Notes under the pieces: model-generated
What the model was told of the DNA's origin: nothing
What the model saw: only the letters and a program-made list of their open reading frames with translations
Database searches by the model: none
Assembly: GCA_014879855.1 (NCBI GenBank)
Contig: JACSRH010000407.1
Location: 1-5,138 of the forward strand
Source of the DNA: Caldilineaceae bacterium
GTDB taxonomy: Bacteria; Chloroflexota; Anaerolineae; Caldilineales; Caldilineaceae
Direction of reading: 5' to 3'
DNA length: 5,138 nucleotides
Program-made: the position numbers and the translations under genes
In this document: positions 1-5,138 of the stretch, in pieces
Layout: each line of letters starts with the position of its first letter
How positions within the stretch are numbered: the first letter of the stretch is position 1

Positions 1-65
1 AAGCTGTCGCGCGTGATGAACATCTGACTGTCGTGGCCGGCCCAGTGCAATGCAATCTGTCCCAT
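1..65 (-). CDS. N-terminal fragment of a possible OsmC-family protein (partial, cut by left edge)
   Basis: Only the first 21 complete codons are visible; the gene runs off the left edge. The predicted protein begins MGQIALHWAGHDSQMF and continues into a T-R-D-S segment. The start is well supported: an AGGAG ribosome binding site lies 9 nt upstream of the ATG, and the spacer is A/T rich. The pattern of a short beta-strand with a Trp-x-Gly turn, then an aromatic and an Arg-Asp-Ser segment, resembles the first strands of OsmC/Ohr-type peroxiredoxins, which reduce organic hydroperoxides through two cysteines. Those cysteines would lie outside the window, so the family call rests on general resemblance only. 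It is co-oriented with the upstream thioredoxin-like gene but separated from it by 194 bp with hairpins, so it may be a separate transcription unit. That a gene starts here is fairly sure; its identity is not. Confidence 0.45.
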   Translation of the reverse strand, partial: MGQIALHWAGHDSQMFITRDS

Positions 66-74
66 TTTTGTATT

Positions 75-79
75 CTCCT
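75..79 (-). promoter_or_regulatory. Ribosome binding site (AGGAG) of the left-edge gene
   Basis: The minus strand reads AGGAG followed by a 9-nt A-rich spacer and ATG. This is the best Shine-Dalgarno match in the window and is the main reason for calling a real gene start at the left edge despite only 65 visible coding bases. Confidence 0.7.
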
Positions 80-176
80 GTGCAATTTTGATTTTGATTT
101 GCGGGATCAACCGCTCCCCCGGCAATCGTAGCACGGCCAGGAGCGATAGCAAAGCGTGGAAAGCACCAGTAGATCG

Positions 177-214
177 GGCGCAGGCCGGCCTATCAGGCCC
201 GACGACCCTGCGCC
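177..214. other. Hairpin-forming inverted repeat in the intergenic gap
   Basis: GGCGCAGG at 177-184 is exactly complementary to CCTGCGCC at 207-214. Inside these arms, GGCC at 187-190 can pair with GGCC at 196-199 across a TATCA loop. The structure is G+C rich, but no run of T follows it on either strand, so it is not a textbook intrinsic terminator. It lies downstream of the thioredoxin-like gene and upstream of the left-edge gene, where an mRNA 3'-end stabiliser or a factor-assisted terminator would be expected. The pairing is seen directly; the role is inferred. Confidence 0.4.
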
Positions 215-224
215 AACCATTGCC

Positions 225-243
225 GTCACGCTGGTAGCGTGAC
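225..243 (-). terminator. Perfect 8-bp hairpin just after the thioredoxin-like gene, possible terminator
   Basis: GTCACGCT at 225-232 and AGCGTGAC at 236-243 form a perfect 8-bp stem with a 3-nt loop. It begins 16 nt after the stop codon of the thioredoxin-like gene (read on the minus strand), the usual position for a transcript end. On the minus strand the stem is followed by GGCAATGG rather than a T tract, so classical Rho-independent termination is unlikely to be efficient. Protection of the mRNA 3' end, or termination together with the second hairpin further downstream, is equally possible. Confidence 0.4.
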
Positions 244-259
244 CTGCTGATGGCGTGAT

Positions 260-790
260 TTACTGGCGGCGGGGAATCTCGTGTTCATCCAGCCAAGCTT
301 CAAACGCAACGGGATCGAGCTGGCCGATCACTGTTTTGGCGATGGCGCCGTCCGGGGCAATGACATGCGTAATCGGCAGCCCGCGCACTTTGTAGACGAG
401 CGCGGTGATGTCGTCCAGCTCGGTCAGAATGGGAAAGGTAATGCCGTACTTTTCGACAAATGCCGCCGCAGTGTCGACCGGTTCGTCGAAATTGACGCCC
501 CACACCACCATGTCGCGCTCGCTGGCAACCTGATTGAGGTAAGGCATCTCCTGCACGCAGGGAGGGCACCACGTGGCCCAGAAGTTGAGCAGCACCCAGT
601 GGCCGCGCTGTTCACTGAGCGTGACGCTTTCGCCGGACAAAGTGGGCAAAGTGAAGTCGTGCGCAAGTTCCGGGGTGGCGGTCGCCACCAGTTCGACAGG
701 CGCGGGCGCGACGGCTGGCGTCGAGGTGGAGCCGCGGCTACAGCCAGCAACCAGCAGACTGATCAAGCTGAGCAAAAGCAGATAGTGCAA
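260..790 (-). CDS. TlpA/ResA-type thioredoxin-fold lipoprotein (start uncertain)
   Basis: This is a predicted membrane-anchored thiol-disulfide oxidoreductase acting outside the cytoplasmic membrane, where TlpA/ResA proteins reduce disulfides in apocytochromes or other exported proteins. From the chosen TTG start it has 176 residues: a hydrophobic segment (3-15), a lipobox L-V-A-G-C with the lipidated Cys at 17, a Pro/Ala/Thr-rich linker (18-45), then a complete redoxin domain. The active site WCPPC lies at 74-78 inside NFWATWCPPC, and the conserved cis-Pro region is RGLPITHVI (136-144), followed by PDG. The TTG was chosen because it gives a signal peptide of ordinary length, but it has no clear ribosome binding site and no Lys/Arg in its n-region. 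In-frame ATGs at 905-907, 917-919 and 926-928 are alternatives; the last overlaps the yjfF stop as TAATG. These would add 39 to 46 residues, largely encoded by a palindromic repeat. The fold call is secure; the substrate is unknown. Confidence 0.88.
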   Translation of the reverse strand: MHYLLLLSLISLLVAGCSRGSTSTPAVAPAPVELVATATPELAHDFTLPTLSGESVTLSEQRGHWVLLNFWATWCPPCVQEMPYLNQVASERDMVVWGVNFDEPVDTAAAFVEKYGITFPILTELDDITALVYKVRGLPITHVIAPDGAIAKTVIGQLDPVAFEAWLDEHEIPRRQ

Positions 791-804
791 CGAAGAACGA
801 TCTA

Positions 805-874
805 ACGCAAAGCCGCCAAGACGCAGAGAAAACAGAAAATTTGCCTTTCTCTGCGCACCTCTGCCCCTTTGCGT
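805..874. repeat. Imperfect palindromic repeat of the 'acgcaaag...cgcagagaaa' type
   Basis: Two nested complementary arm pairs are visible. ACGCAAAG (805-812) pairs with CTTTGCGT (867-874), and CGCAGAGAAA (822-831) pairs with TTTCTCTGCG (846-855). A 14-nt A/T-rich loop separates the inner arms, and unpaired bulges of 9 and 11 nt lie between the arm pairs. A further CTCTGCGTC copy of the motif follows at 875-882. From memory, near-identical 'acgcaaagccgccaagacgcagag' units recur as dispersed intergenic palindromes in Chloroflexota and several other environmental bacteria; I cannot search to confirm it. The element lies between yjfF and the thioredoxin domain of the next gene. It keeps an open frame on the minus strand, so it may be read as an N-terminal extension of that gene. 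It could form a hairpin in the operon mRNA. Confidence 0.75.
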
Positions 875-927
875 CTCTGCGTCGGACGTTTCTCTTAAAC
901 AGCGCATTGGCCACTTCATCAAGAGCA

Positions 928-1983
928 TTATCCCTGTTGGCTGACATCGGAGGCAAGTTTGGCCGCGCCCGGCGTCACTTTGGCGGCTGGCTGCGCTTTG
1001 CGCGCGGCCATGCGCGTGCGTCGCGACGAGGCGAATGCGCTTTGCAGCCCGATGAAGAGCAAGGTCAGCAAACCGACAACGATCTTGGTCCACCACGAGT
1101 TGAGCGTGCCCTGAAACATGATAATCGTCTGGATCAGCCCCTGGATCAGCACGCCAAAGACGGTGCCGATCACATAACCCACCCCGCCCGTCAACATGGT
1201 GCCGCCGATGACGACCGAGGCAATCGCATCCAGCTCCAGCCCATTGGTGTAAAGTCCATAGCCCGATAACATGTAAATGCTGAAGACGACGCCCGCCAAT
1301 GCCGAGCAGAAGCCATTGAGCGTATAGACCAGAATCTTGGTGCGCGCCACCGGCAGCCCCATCAGCAGCGCGGAGTGCTGATTGCCGCCAATAGCATAGA
1401 CGGTGCGCCCAAAGCGAGTCAAGTGCGCCAAATAGAGTGCAGCCAGCAGGACGACCAGGACGATGACAACGTTGATCGAGATGAAAGTTTTGCCGAGGAT
1501 AGGGATGCGGTAGAGCGCCAGCGCGCGATAGAACGGGTCGGAAATCGTGATCGCGTCTGTGCTGATGACAAAACACATGCCGCGCGCAAAGAACATGCCG
1601 GCCAGCGTCACGATAAAGGGCTGCACTTTGAAGAAATGGATGATAGACCCCATGACAGCGCCCAATGTCACGCCAAAGAGCAGCACCGTTGGGATGACGA
1701 TGATCGGGCTTAGCCCTAATTCCTCCAGCATATAAGCGGAGAGAACAGTGGTAAAGGCGATCACTGCGCCCACAGAGAGATCGATGCCACCCGATAAAAT
1801 GACGAAGGTCATGCCAATCGAGGTGATCAGCAGAAAGGCATTGTCGATCAGCAGATTGAAGAAAACCTGGGGCGATGAAAACCCGCGATATTGAACGACG
1901 CCAAAGGCATACAGGCCAAGAAACAGGACAATCGTGACCAGCAAAGGCAGATATTTGCTGTCGATCTGGAGTTTGCGCATCAT
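928..1983 (-). CDS. yjfF: Galactofuranose-type ABC transporter permease YjfF
   Basis: This is an inner-membrane permease subunit of a CUT2/ribose-type sugar importer (BPD_transp_2 family), expected to pair with the YtfT-like permease to form the channel. Its 351 residues contain many hydrophobic segments (about 12-29, 43-64, 70-85, 92-116, 122-141, 168-187, 218-238, 251-289, 299-315). Family motifs are clear: GMTFVILSGGIDLSVGAV at 57-74, the cytoplasmic loop YAIGGN...LLMGL at 196-210 that contacts the ATPase, and ELDAIASVVIGGT at 250-262. The stretch GLIQT...GTLNSWWTKI (282-301) matches E. coli YjfF closely. The C-terminus has a basic, Ala-rich tail (319-351) that looks longer than in E. coli. 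The start ATG overlaps the ytfT stop by 4 bp (ATGA), with AAGGGG 7 nt upstream. A second ATG follows at once, so the start could be one codon later. Confidence 0.95.
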   Translation of the reverse strand: MMRKLQIDSKYLPLLVTIVLFLGLYAFGVVQYRGFSSPQVFFNLLIDNAFLLITSIGMTFVILSGGIDLSVGAVIAFTTVLSAYMLEELGLSPIIVIPTVLLFGVTLGAVMGSIIHFFKVQPFIVTLAGMFFARGMCFVISTDAITISDPFYRALALYRIPILGKTFISINVVIVLVVLLAALYLAHLTRFGRTVYAIGGNQHSALLMGLPVARTKILVYTLNGFCSALAGVVFSIYMLSGYGLYTNGLELDAIASVVIGGTMLTGGVGYVIGTVFGVLIQGLIQTIIMFQGTLNSWWTKIVVGLLTLLFIGLQSAFASSRRTRMAARKAQPAAKVTPGAAKLASDVSQQG

Positions 1984-3011
1984 GCCCGCACCCCTTTGCG
2001 CTGTGCAAGCTTATCCAGGGCAATCTTGACTGGTTCGGAATAGAGCAGGACGACAAAGAGGACGACCAGCGATTTTACAACCAGCACGACCTCGGGCGGT
2101 ACGCCAAACGCGTAGATTGTCGTCGTGACGCTCTGGATCAGCAAGGCGCCGAGCACGCTGCCCGCCAGCGAAAAGCGCCCGCCCGACATCAATGTGCCGC
2201 CGATCACGACCGCAAGAATGGCGTCGAGTTCCATGAAGAGGCCGACATTGTTGGCGTCGGCGCTTTTGACGTTGGAACTGATGATGATGCCGGCAATGCC
2301 TGCACAGAATGAACAAAACACGTAGGCGAGGAGTTTGATATTCTTTTCGTTGATGCCGCTGTAAAAACTGGAACTGGCATTGGTGCCAACCGACTCCACA
2401 AATAGACCGATCGCGGTGCGCCGCGTCATCAGCCGGGCAAAAAGAAAGACGGCCGCCACGATGAAAAGCGTGAAGGGCAGCCCGAGAAGATAGCCAGCGC
2501 CAAAATAGAAAAACGGCGGATAGTAGACGGTGATGATCTGCCCATCGGTGATGAGCTGAGCAATGCCGCGCCCGGCCACCATCAACACCAGCGTCGCCAC
2601 CATCGGTTGGATGTTGGCGCGCGAAACCAGCAAGCCGTTCCATATCCCGCACAGGATGGCGAGGCCAAGCGCAATCATGATGACCAGCGGCAAGGGCGTC
2701 GCGGTGACATCGGTGACATTGCCGACGAGCCGCGTCGCCATCGCGGCGCAGATCGCAGCCACGGCGCCAACGGAAAGATCGACGCCGGCAGTGGCAATCA
2801 CGGCAGTCAAACCAATGGCCATCAACATGAGCGGCGCGCCGCGGTTGAGCACATCGACGAGGCTGCCAAAGAGATGACCGTCCTTGATTTCGAGGCGGAA
2901 GAAGTTTGGCGTGAACAGCAAATTGAACAACATGACCAGCGCCAGCGCGACCAGCGGCCAAAATAAGCTGCTATGACGCAGGCGCTCCCACCAGCTTGCT
3001 CGGGTCGTCAT
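1980..3011 (-). CDS. ytfT: Galactofuranose-type ABC transporter permease YtfT
   Basis: This is the second permease of the importer, also in the CUT2 (BPD_transp_2) family. It has 343 residues, a typical length. Hydrophobic segments lie at about 16-34, 58-74, 80-92, 108-128, 136-153, 176-193, 227-245, 262-276, 283-302 and 309-324. Diagnostic motifs include IGLTAVIATAGVDLSVGAVA (66-85), the ATPase-facing loop RRTAIGLFVESVGTN (197-211), and ADANNVGLFMELDAILAVVI (251-270) followed by GG, which is very close to E. coli YtfT. The C-terminal G-V-P-P-E-V-V-L-V-V-K-S segment (303-314) is also shared with that family. The start ATG overlaps the ytfR stop by 4 bp, with GGGGGAG 4 nt upstream, indicating translational coupling. 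It overlaps yjfF at its 3' end in the same way. Assignment as YtfT rather than a ribose-type RbsC rests on these motifs plus the gene order. Confidence 0.94.
   Translation of the reverse strand: MTTRASWWERLRHSSLFWPLVALALVMLFNLLFTPNFFRLEIKDGHLFGSLVDVLNRGAPLMLMAIGLTAVIATAGVDLSVGAVAAICAAMATRLVGNVTDVTATPLPLVIMIALGLAILCGIWNGLLVSRANIQPMVATLVLMVAGRGIAQLITDGQIITVYYPPFFYFGAGYLLGLPFTLFIVAAVFLFARLMTRRTAIGLFVESVGTNASSSFYSGINEKNIKLLAYVFCSFCAGIAGIIISSNVKSADANNVGLFMELDAILAVVIGGTLMSGGRFSLAGSVLGALLIQSVTTTIYAFGVPPEVVLVVKSLVVLFVVLLYSEPVKIALDKLAQRKGVRA
1991..1996 (-). promoter_or_regulatory. Ribosome binding site (AAGGGG) of yjfF
   Basis: The minus strand reads AAGGGG, a 7-nt spacer, then ATGATG. It lies inside the 3' end of ytfT and supports the first of the two adjacent ATGs, the one that overlaps the ytfT TGA. 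Confidence 0.55.
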
Positions 3012-4525
3012 GATTCTCCCCCGGCGATAATGTGCATGATCGTGCGTTCGTTCATTTCGTCCTGCGCCAGTTCGACGACGACAGCGTTGTCACGCAACAC
3101 AAGGACGCGGTGGCTGGTGCGCAGCACTTCGTCCAGCTCCGACGAGATAAAGATGCAGGACTTGCCTTGATTGGCTTGTGTCAGCACCAGCTTCTGAATC
3201 TCTGCTTTGGCGCCAATATCGATGCCGCGCGTCGGCTCGTCCAGGATCAGGATATCGGGGTCGGTGGCCAGCCAGCGCGCCAGAATCACCTTCTGCTGGT
3301 TGCCGCCGCTGAGATTCTTCACCAATTGGTCAGCCGTTGGCGTGCTGATGTTGAGCAGCTTGATATACTTATCCGCGATCTCGCGCTGCTTCGCCGTGTT
3401 GAGATGATTAAACCAGCCACGGCTGGCTTGCAAGGCCAGGATGATATTCTCGCGCACGGTCAGGTCGCCCACAATCCCGTCAGCTTTGCGGTCTTCTGGA
3501 CAATAGGCCATGCCCGCCTGAATTGAGCGCAGGGGCGCGTGCTGCTCCACGCGCTGGCCCGCGACGGTAAGTGTGCCGGAATCCGGCTTGTCCACGCCGA
3601 AGAGCAGGTTCGCCATTTCCGTACGCCCGGAGCCGAGCAGACCTGCCAGCCCGATCACTTCGCCTTTATGCAAGTCGAGGTCAAATGGTTCGATGGAACC
3701 AACGCGTCCAAAATCTTTGGCCTGGAGCACGACGCTGCTCTGGGAGAGCGTTGCCGCCGCCTGTTTGTAGCGGCTCATCTCTTCCAGTTCGTTCAGATCG
3801 CGGCCGATCATGCGGGCAACCAGCTCGACGCGTGGCAGGGTGGCGGTGTCAAAGACGCCCACCAATTTGCCATTGCGCAAAACCGTGATGCGATCCGAGA
3901 CTTCATACACCTGGGCCAGAAAGTGCGTGATAAAGATAATCCCGATGCCTTCGCTCTTGAGTTTGCGCATGACAGCAAAGAGTTTTTCAGTTTCATGCGC
4001 GGCCAGGCTTGACGTGGGTTCGTCCAGAATCAACACCCGGGCGGAAATCTCCAGCGCGCGCGAAATCGCCACCATCTGCTGAATGGCGACGGGATACATG
4101 CCCACGCTCTGGCGCACATCAACGTCGATCTCCAGCCACTCCAGGATCTGCGCGGCCCTGGCGTTGAGACGACGCCAGTCAATGCTGCCGGCAAAGCGCG
4201 GCTCGCGTCCGATCAGAATGTTTTCGGCGATCGACAGATTGGGGCAGAGGTTGACTTCTTGATAGACCGTGCTGATCCCAAGCGTCTGGGCATGGTGCGG
4301 GGATTTGGCAAGAATTTCATGGCCGTCCAACTCGATGACGCCGCGATCTTGCCGCTCCACACCTGTAAGCACCTTGATCAATGTGGATTTGCCGGCGCCA
4401 TTTTCACCGAGCAAAGCGTGAATCTCGCCGCTGCGCAGTGAGAAATCCACCGCATCCAGCGCCTGCACGCCAGGAAAGGCTTTGCTGATGCCTTTCATCG
4501 TCAAGATGTTGGAATTGTCCGCCAT
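3008..4525 (-). CDS. ytfR: Galactofuranose-type ABC transporter ATPase YtfR (two fused NBDs)
   Basis: This 505-residue cytoplasmic ATPase energises sugar import and has the tandem-domain form of CUT2 systems. NBD1 has Walker A GENGAGKST (40-48), the Q-loop Gln 89, a degenerate signature YPVAIQQ (144-150), Walker B VLILDEP (164-170) and the switch His 201. NBD2 has a degenerate Walker A, GLLGSGRTE (295-303), with Arg for Lys; an intact signature LSGGNQQK (405-412); Walker B ILILDEPTRGID (425-436); and S-S-E-L-D-E where a switch His would lie. This asymmetry is normal for the family and leaves one competent composite ATP site. Stretches such as CPEDRK.DGI (342-351) and RENIILALQA.RGW (358-371) match E. 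coli YtfR. One oddity is Pro 145, where I recall Ser in E. coli YtfR (YSVAIQQ). AAGGAAA lies 10 nt upstream of the ATG. The stop overlaps the ytfT start, and ytfQ ends 91 bp upstream. Confidence 0.96.
   Translation of the reverse strand: MADNSNILTMKGISKAFPGVQALDAVDFSLRSGEIHALLGENGAGKSTLIKVLTGVERQDRGVIELDGHEILAKSPHHAQTLGISTVYQEVNLCPNLSIAENILIGREPRFAGSIDWRRLNARAAQILEWLEIDVDVRQSVGMYPVAIQQMVAISRALEISARVLILDEPTSSLAAHETEKLFAVMRKLKSEGIGIIFITHFLAQVYEVSDRITVLRNGKLVGVFDTATLPRVELVARMIGRDLNELEEMSRYKQAAATLSQSSVVLQAKDFGRVGSIEPFDLDLHKGEVIGLAGLLGSGRTEMANLLFGVDKPDSGTLTVAGQRVEQHAPLRSIQAGMAYCPEDRKADGIVGDLTVRENIILALQASRGWFNHLNTAKQREIADKYIKLLNISTPTADQLVKNLSGGNQQKVILARWLATDPDILILDEPTRGIDIGAKAEIQKLVLTQANQGKSCIFISSELDEVLRTSHRVLVLRDNAVVVELAQDEMNERTIMHIIAGGES
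3016..3022 (-). promoter_or_regulatory. Ribosome binding site (GGGGGAG) of ytfT
   Basis: GGGGGAG lies 4 nt before the ATG, within the last codons of ytfR. It supports the start that overlaps the ytfR stop as ATGA and fits coupled translation of the two genes. Confidence 0.55.
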
Positions 4526-4535
4526 GATGGTTGGA

Positions 4536-4542
4536 TTTCCTT
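4536..4542 (-). promoter_or_regulatory. Ribosome binding site (AAGGAAA) of ytfR
   Basis: AAGGAAA lies 10 nt upstream of the chosen ATG on the minus strand, slightly far but usable. The resulting N-terminus leads straight into the first strand of NBD1, so no other start is needed. Confidence 0.5.
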
Positions 4543-4560
4543 GCGTTGTGCGGGCAATAA

Positions 4561-4598
4561 GGGCGCCCGCCCGGTCGAATCGAGCCGGGTAGGCGCCC
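4561..4598 (-). promoter_or_regulatory. GC-rich intercistronic hairpin between ytfQ and ytfR (attenuator or mRNA stabiliser)
   Basis: GGGCGCC (4561-4567) pairs perfectly with GGCGCCC (4592-4598). After a 2-bp internal mismatch, CCCGG (4570-4574) pairs with CCGGG (4585-4589), enclosing a 10-nt loop. On the minus strand it begins 18 nt after the ytfQ stop and is followed by TTATTGCCC, a weak T stretch. Hairpins at this place in binding-protein-dependent ABC operons often let a fraction of transcripts end, or protect the upstream mRNA, so that the binding protein is made in excess. The pairing is seen; this function is an inference. It could also be a partial intrinsic terminator. Confidence 0.55.
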
Positions 4599-4616
4599 AG
4601 AACCTACAAACAGCGT

Positions 4617-5138
4617 CTAGTATTGGCGGGTGGGCAGCAGTTCAGCCGCCTGTTCCGGGAAGTAGACGCCTTCTTCTGACGGCACCCATTTGGCGACTTC
4701 TTCGCCATTGACAACTTTGAGTGCGAGATCGAAGAACTGCGGGCCAAGCAGCGGGTTGCATTCAACCGTGCAGTTCAGCTTGCCTTCGATCATCGCCTCG
4801 AACGCGCCGCGCACAGCGTCGACCGACACGATCTTGATGTCTTCGCCCGGCTTCAGGCCATATTCTTCGATGGCCTGGATGGCGCCGATCGCCATGTCGT
4901 CATTGTGTGCATACAGCGCAGTGATCTCATCGCCGTAGCTCTTGAGGAAGGCTTCCATGACTTCCTTGCCCTTGGCGCGGGTGAAATCGCCGGACTGCGA
5001 AGCGATAATTTCCATGCCGGGGAATTCGGTGATGGCCTCGCGGAAGCCAGTGGCGCGGTCATTCGCTGGCGCCGACCCGACCGTGCCCACCAACTCGACG
5101 ATTTTGCCTTCGCCGCCAATGATGTCGGCCATGGCCTT
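4617..5138 (-). CDS. ytfQ: Galactofuranose-binding protein YtfQ, C-terminal part (cut by right edge)
   Basis: This is the extracytoplasmic substrate-binding protein of the importer (periplasmic-binding-protein type I fold, Peripla_BP_4). By homology with E. coli YtfQ it captures galactofuranose and delivers it to the YtfT/YjfF channel. Only the last 173 residues are present, roughly the C-terminal 55% of the family's usual length; the signal peptide and first lobe lie off the right edge. Visible landmarks are VELVGTVGSAPANDRATGF (14-32), SQSGDFTRAKGKEVMEAF (47-64), YAHNDDMAIGAIQAI (76-90), LKPGED (95-100) and a family-like end at PTRQY. These align almost word for word with E. coli YtfQ, which favours this assignment over ribose or xylose binding proteins. 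An internal ATG at 5130-5132 is not the true start, because the frame continues upstream to the window edge in conserved sequence. The actual ligand in this organism is not shown. Confidence 0.93.
   Translation of the reverse strand, partial: KAMADIIGGEGKIVELVGTVGSAPANDRATGFREAITEFPGMEIIASQSGDFTRAKGKEVMEAFLKSYGDEITALYAHNDDMAIGAIQAIEEYGLKPGEDIKIVSVDAVRGAFEAMIEGKLNCTVECNPLLGPQFFDLALKVVNGEEVAKWVPSEEGVYFPEQAAELLPTRQY

Larger units (their letters stand above)
66..259. other. Intergenic region without a gene
   Basis: These 194 bp separate the stop of the thioredoxin-like gene from the start of the left-edge gene. They hold the two hairpins listed separately, and near the left end a short A-rich stretch with the ribosome binding site. 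A TTGATC on the minus strand (about 96-101 from the left, written gatcaa on plus) could serve as a -35 element, but no matching -10 box is convincing. I see no small ORF with a ribosome binding site here. Confidence 0.5.

Noticed and set aside
86..101. Possible promoter before the left-edge gene (TTGATC with A-rich downstream sequence)
   Set aside because: No -10 hexamer at 16-18 bp spacing is convincing, and the A-rich repeats there could mimic one by chance.
281..805. A plus-strand open frame of 174 codons opposite the thioredoxin gene
   Set aside because: It is the antisense shadow of the redoxin domain, with low-complexity Arg/Gly/Asp-rich sequence and no ribosome binding site or family motif. 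Other long plus-strand frames opposite ytfR, ytfT and yjfF are rejected for the same reason.
805..874. CRISPR or attachment-site interpretation of the palindromic repeat
   Set aside because: There is a single imperfect inverted unit with no regularly spaced direct repeats, no integrase gene and no tRNA gene nearby.
260..2056. A 598-codon open frame on the minus strand spanning the yjfF region and the thioredoxin gene
   Set aside because: Its first two thirds are yjfF read in another frame, rich in His, Arg and Cys with no domain pattern. Only the last third is the real redoxin gene. The apparent fusion is an artefact of a stop-free shadow frame.
2702..2719. Short tandem repeat of 'cggtgacat' within ytfT
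   Set aside because: Two 9-bp copies in frame encode N-V-T-D-V-T-like residues in a loop between membrane segments. The repeat is too short and too few in copies to be a regulatory or mobile repeat.
5130..5132. Internal ATG as the start of a short 171-residue binding protein
   Set aside because: The reading frame continues to the window edge, and the sequence on both sides matches the middle of YtfQ, so the gene is truncated by the window and not short by nature.

Overview
The window is a one-directional gene cluster. Every supported gene lies on the minus strand, so transcription runs from right to left. Its core is a sugar ABC importer in the same order as the E. coli galactofuranose system ytfQ-ytfR-ytfT-yjfF. 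These genes encode a periplasmic-type binding protein (cut by the right edge), a double-domain ATPase, and two permeases. The last three are tightly packed, with 4-bp ATGA overlaps at both junctions. The binding-protein gene is separated from the ATPase gene by 91 bp carrying a strong GC-rich hairpin, a common place to set a higher level of binding protein than of membrane components.

Downstream of yjfF comes a predicted TlpA/ResA-type thioredoxin-fold lipoprotein with a WCPPC active site. Its start is unclear because an imperfect palindromic repeat of about 70 bp sits exactly where its 5' end should be. A 194-bp intergenic gap with two hairpins follows. At the left edge is the first 65 bp of another minus-strand gene with a very good ribosome binding site. 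It resembles the N-terminus of an OsmC-type peroxiredoxin, but too little is visible to be sure.

The organism is not an enterobacterium: the proteins match the E. coli family motif by motif but differ throughout, and the surroundings are different. The moderately GC-rich sequence, the lipoprotein thioredoxin, and a repeat built from 'acgcaaag...cgcagag' units (which I recall as common in Chloroflexota and some other environmental bacteria) suggest a Chloroflexota-like bacterium. This is an inference, not a demonstrated assignment.

Together, the binding protein would capture a furanose-type sugar (galactofuranose by homology), the two permeases would form the channel, and the ATPase would drive import. 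No sugar-metabolism enzyme or regulator is visible, and the operon promoter lies beyond the right edge. I found no CRISPR array, tRNA, rRNA, transposase or clearly novel system. The most unusual points are the repeat at the thioredoxin gene start, and a proline in place of the serine of the already degenerate first signature motif of the ATPase.
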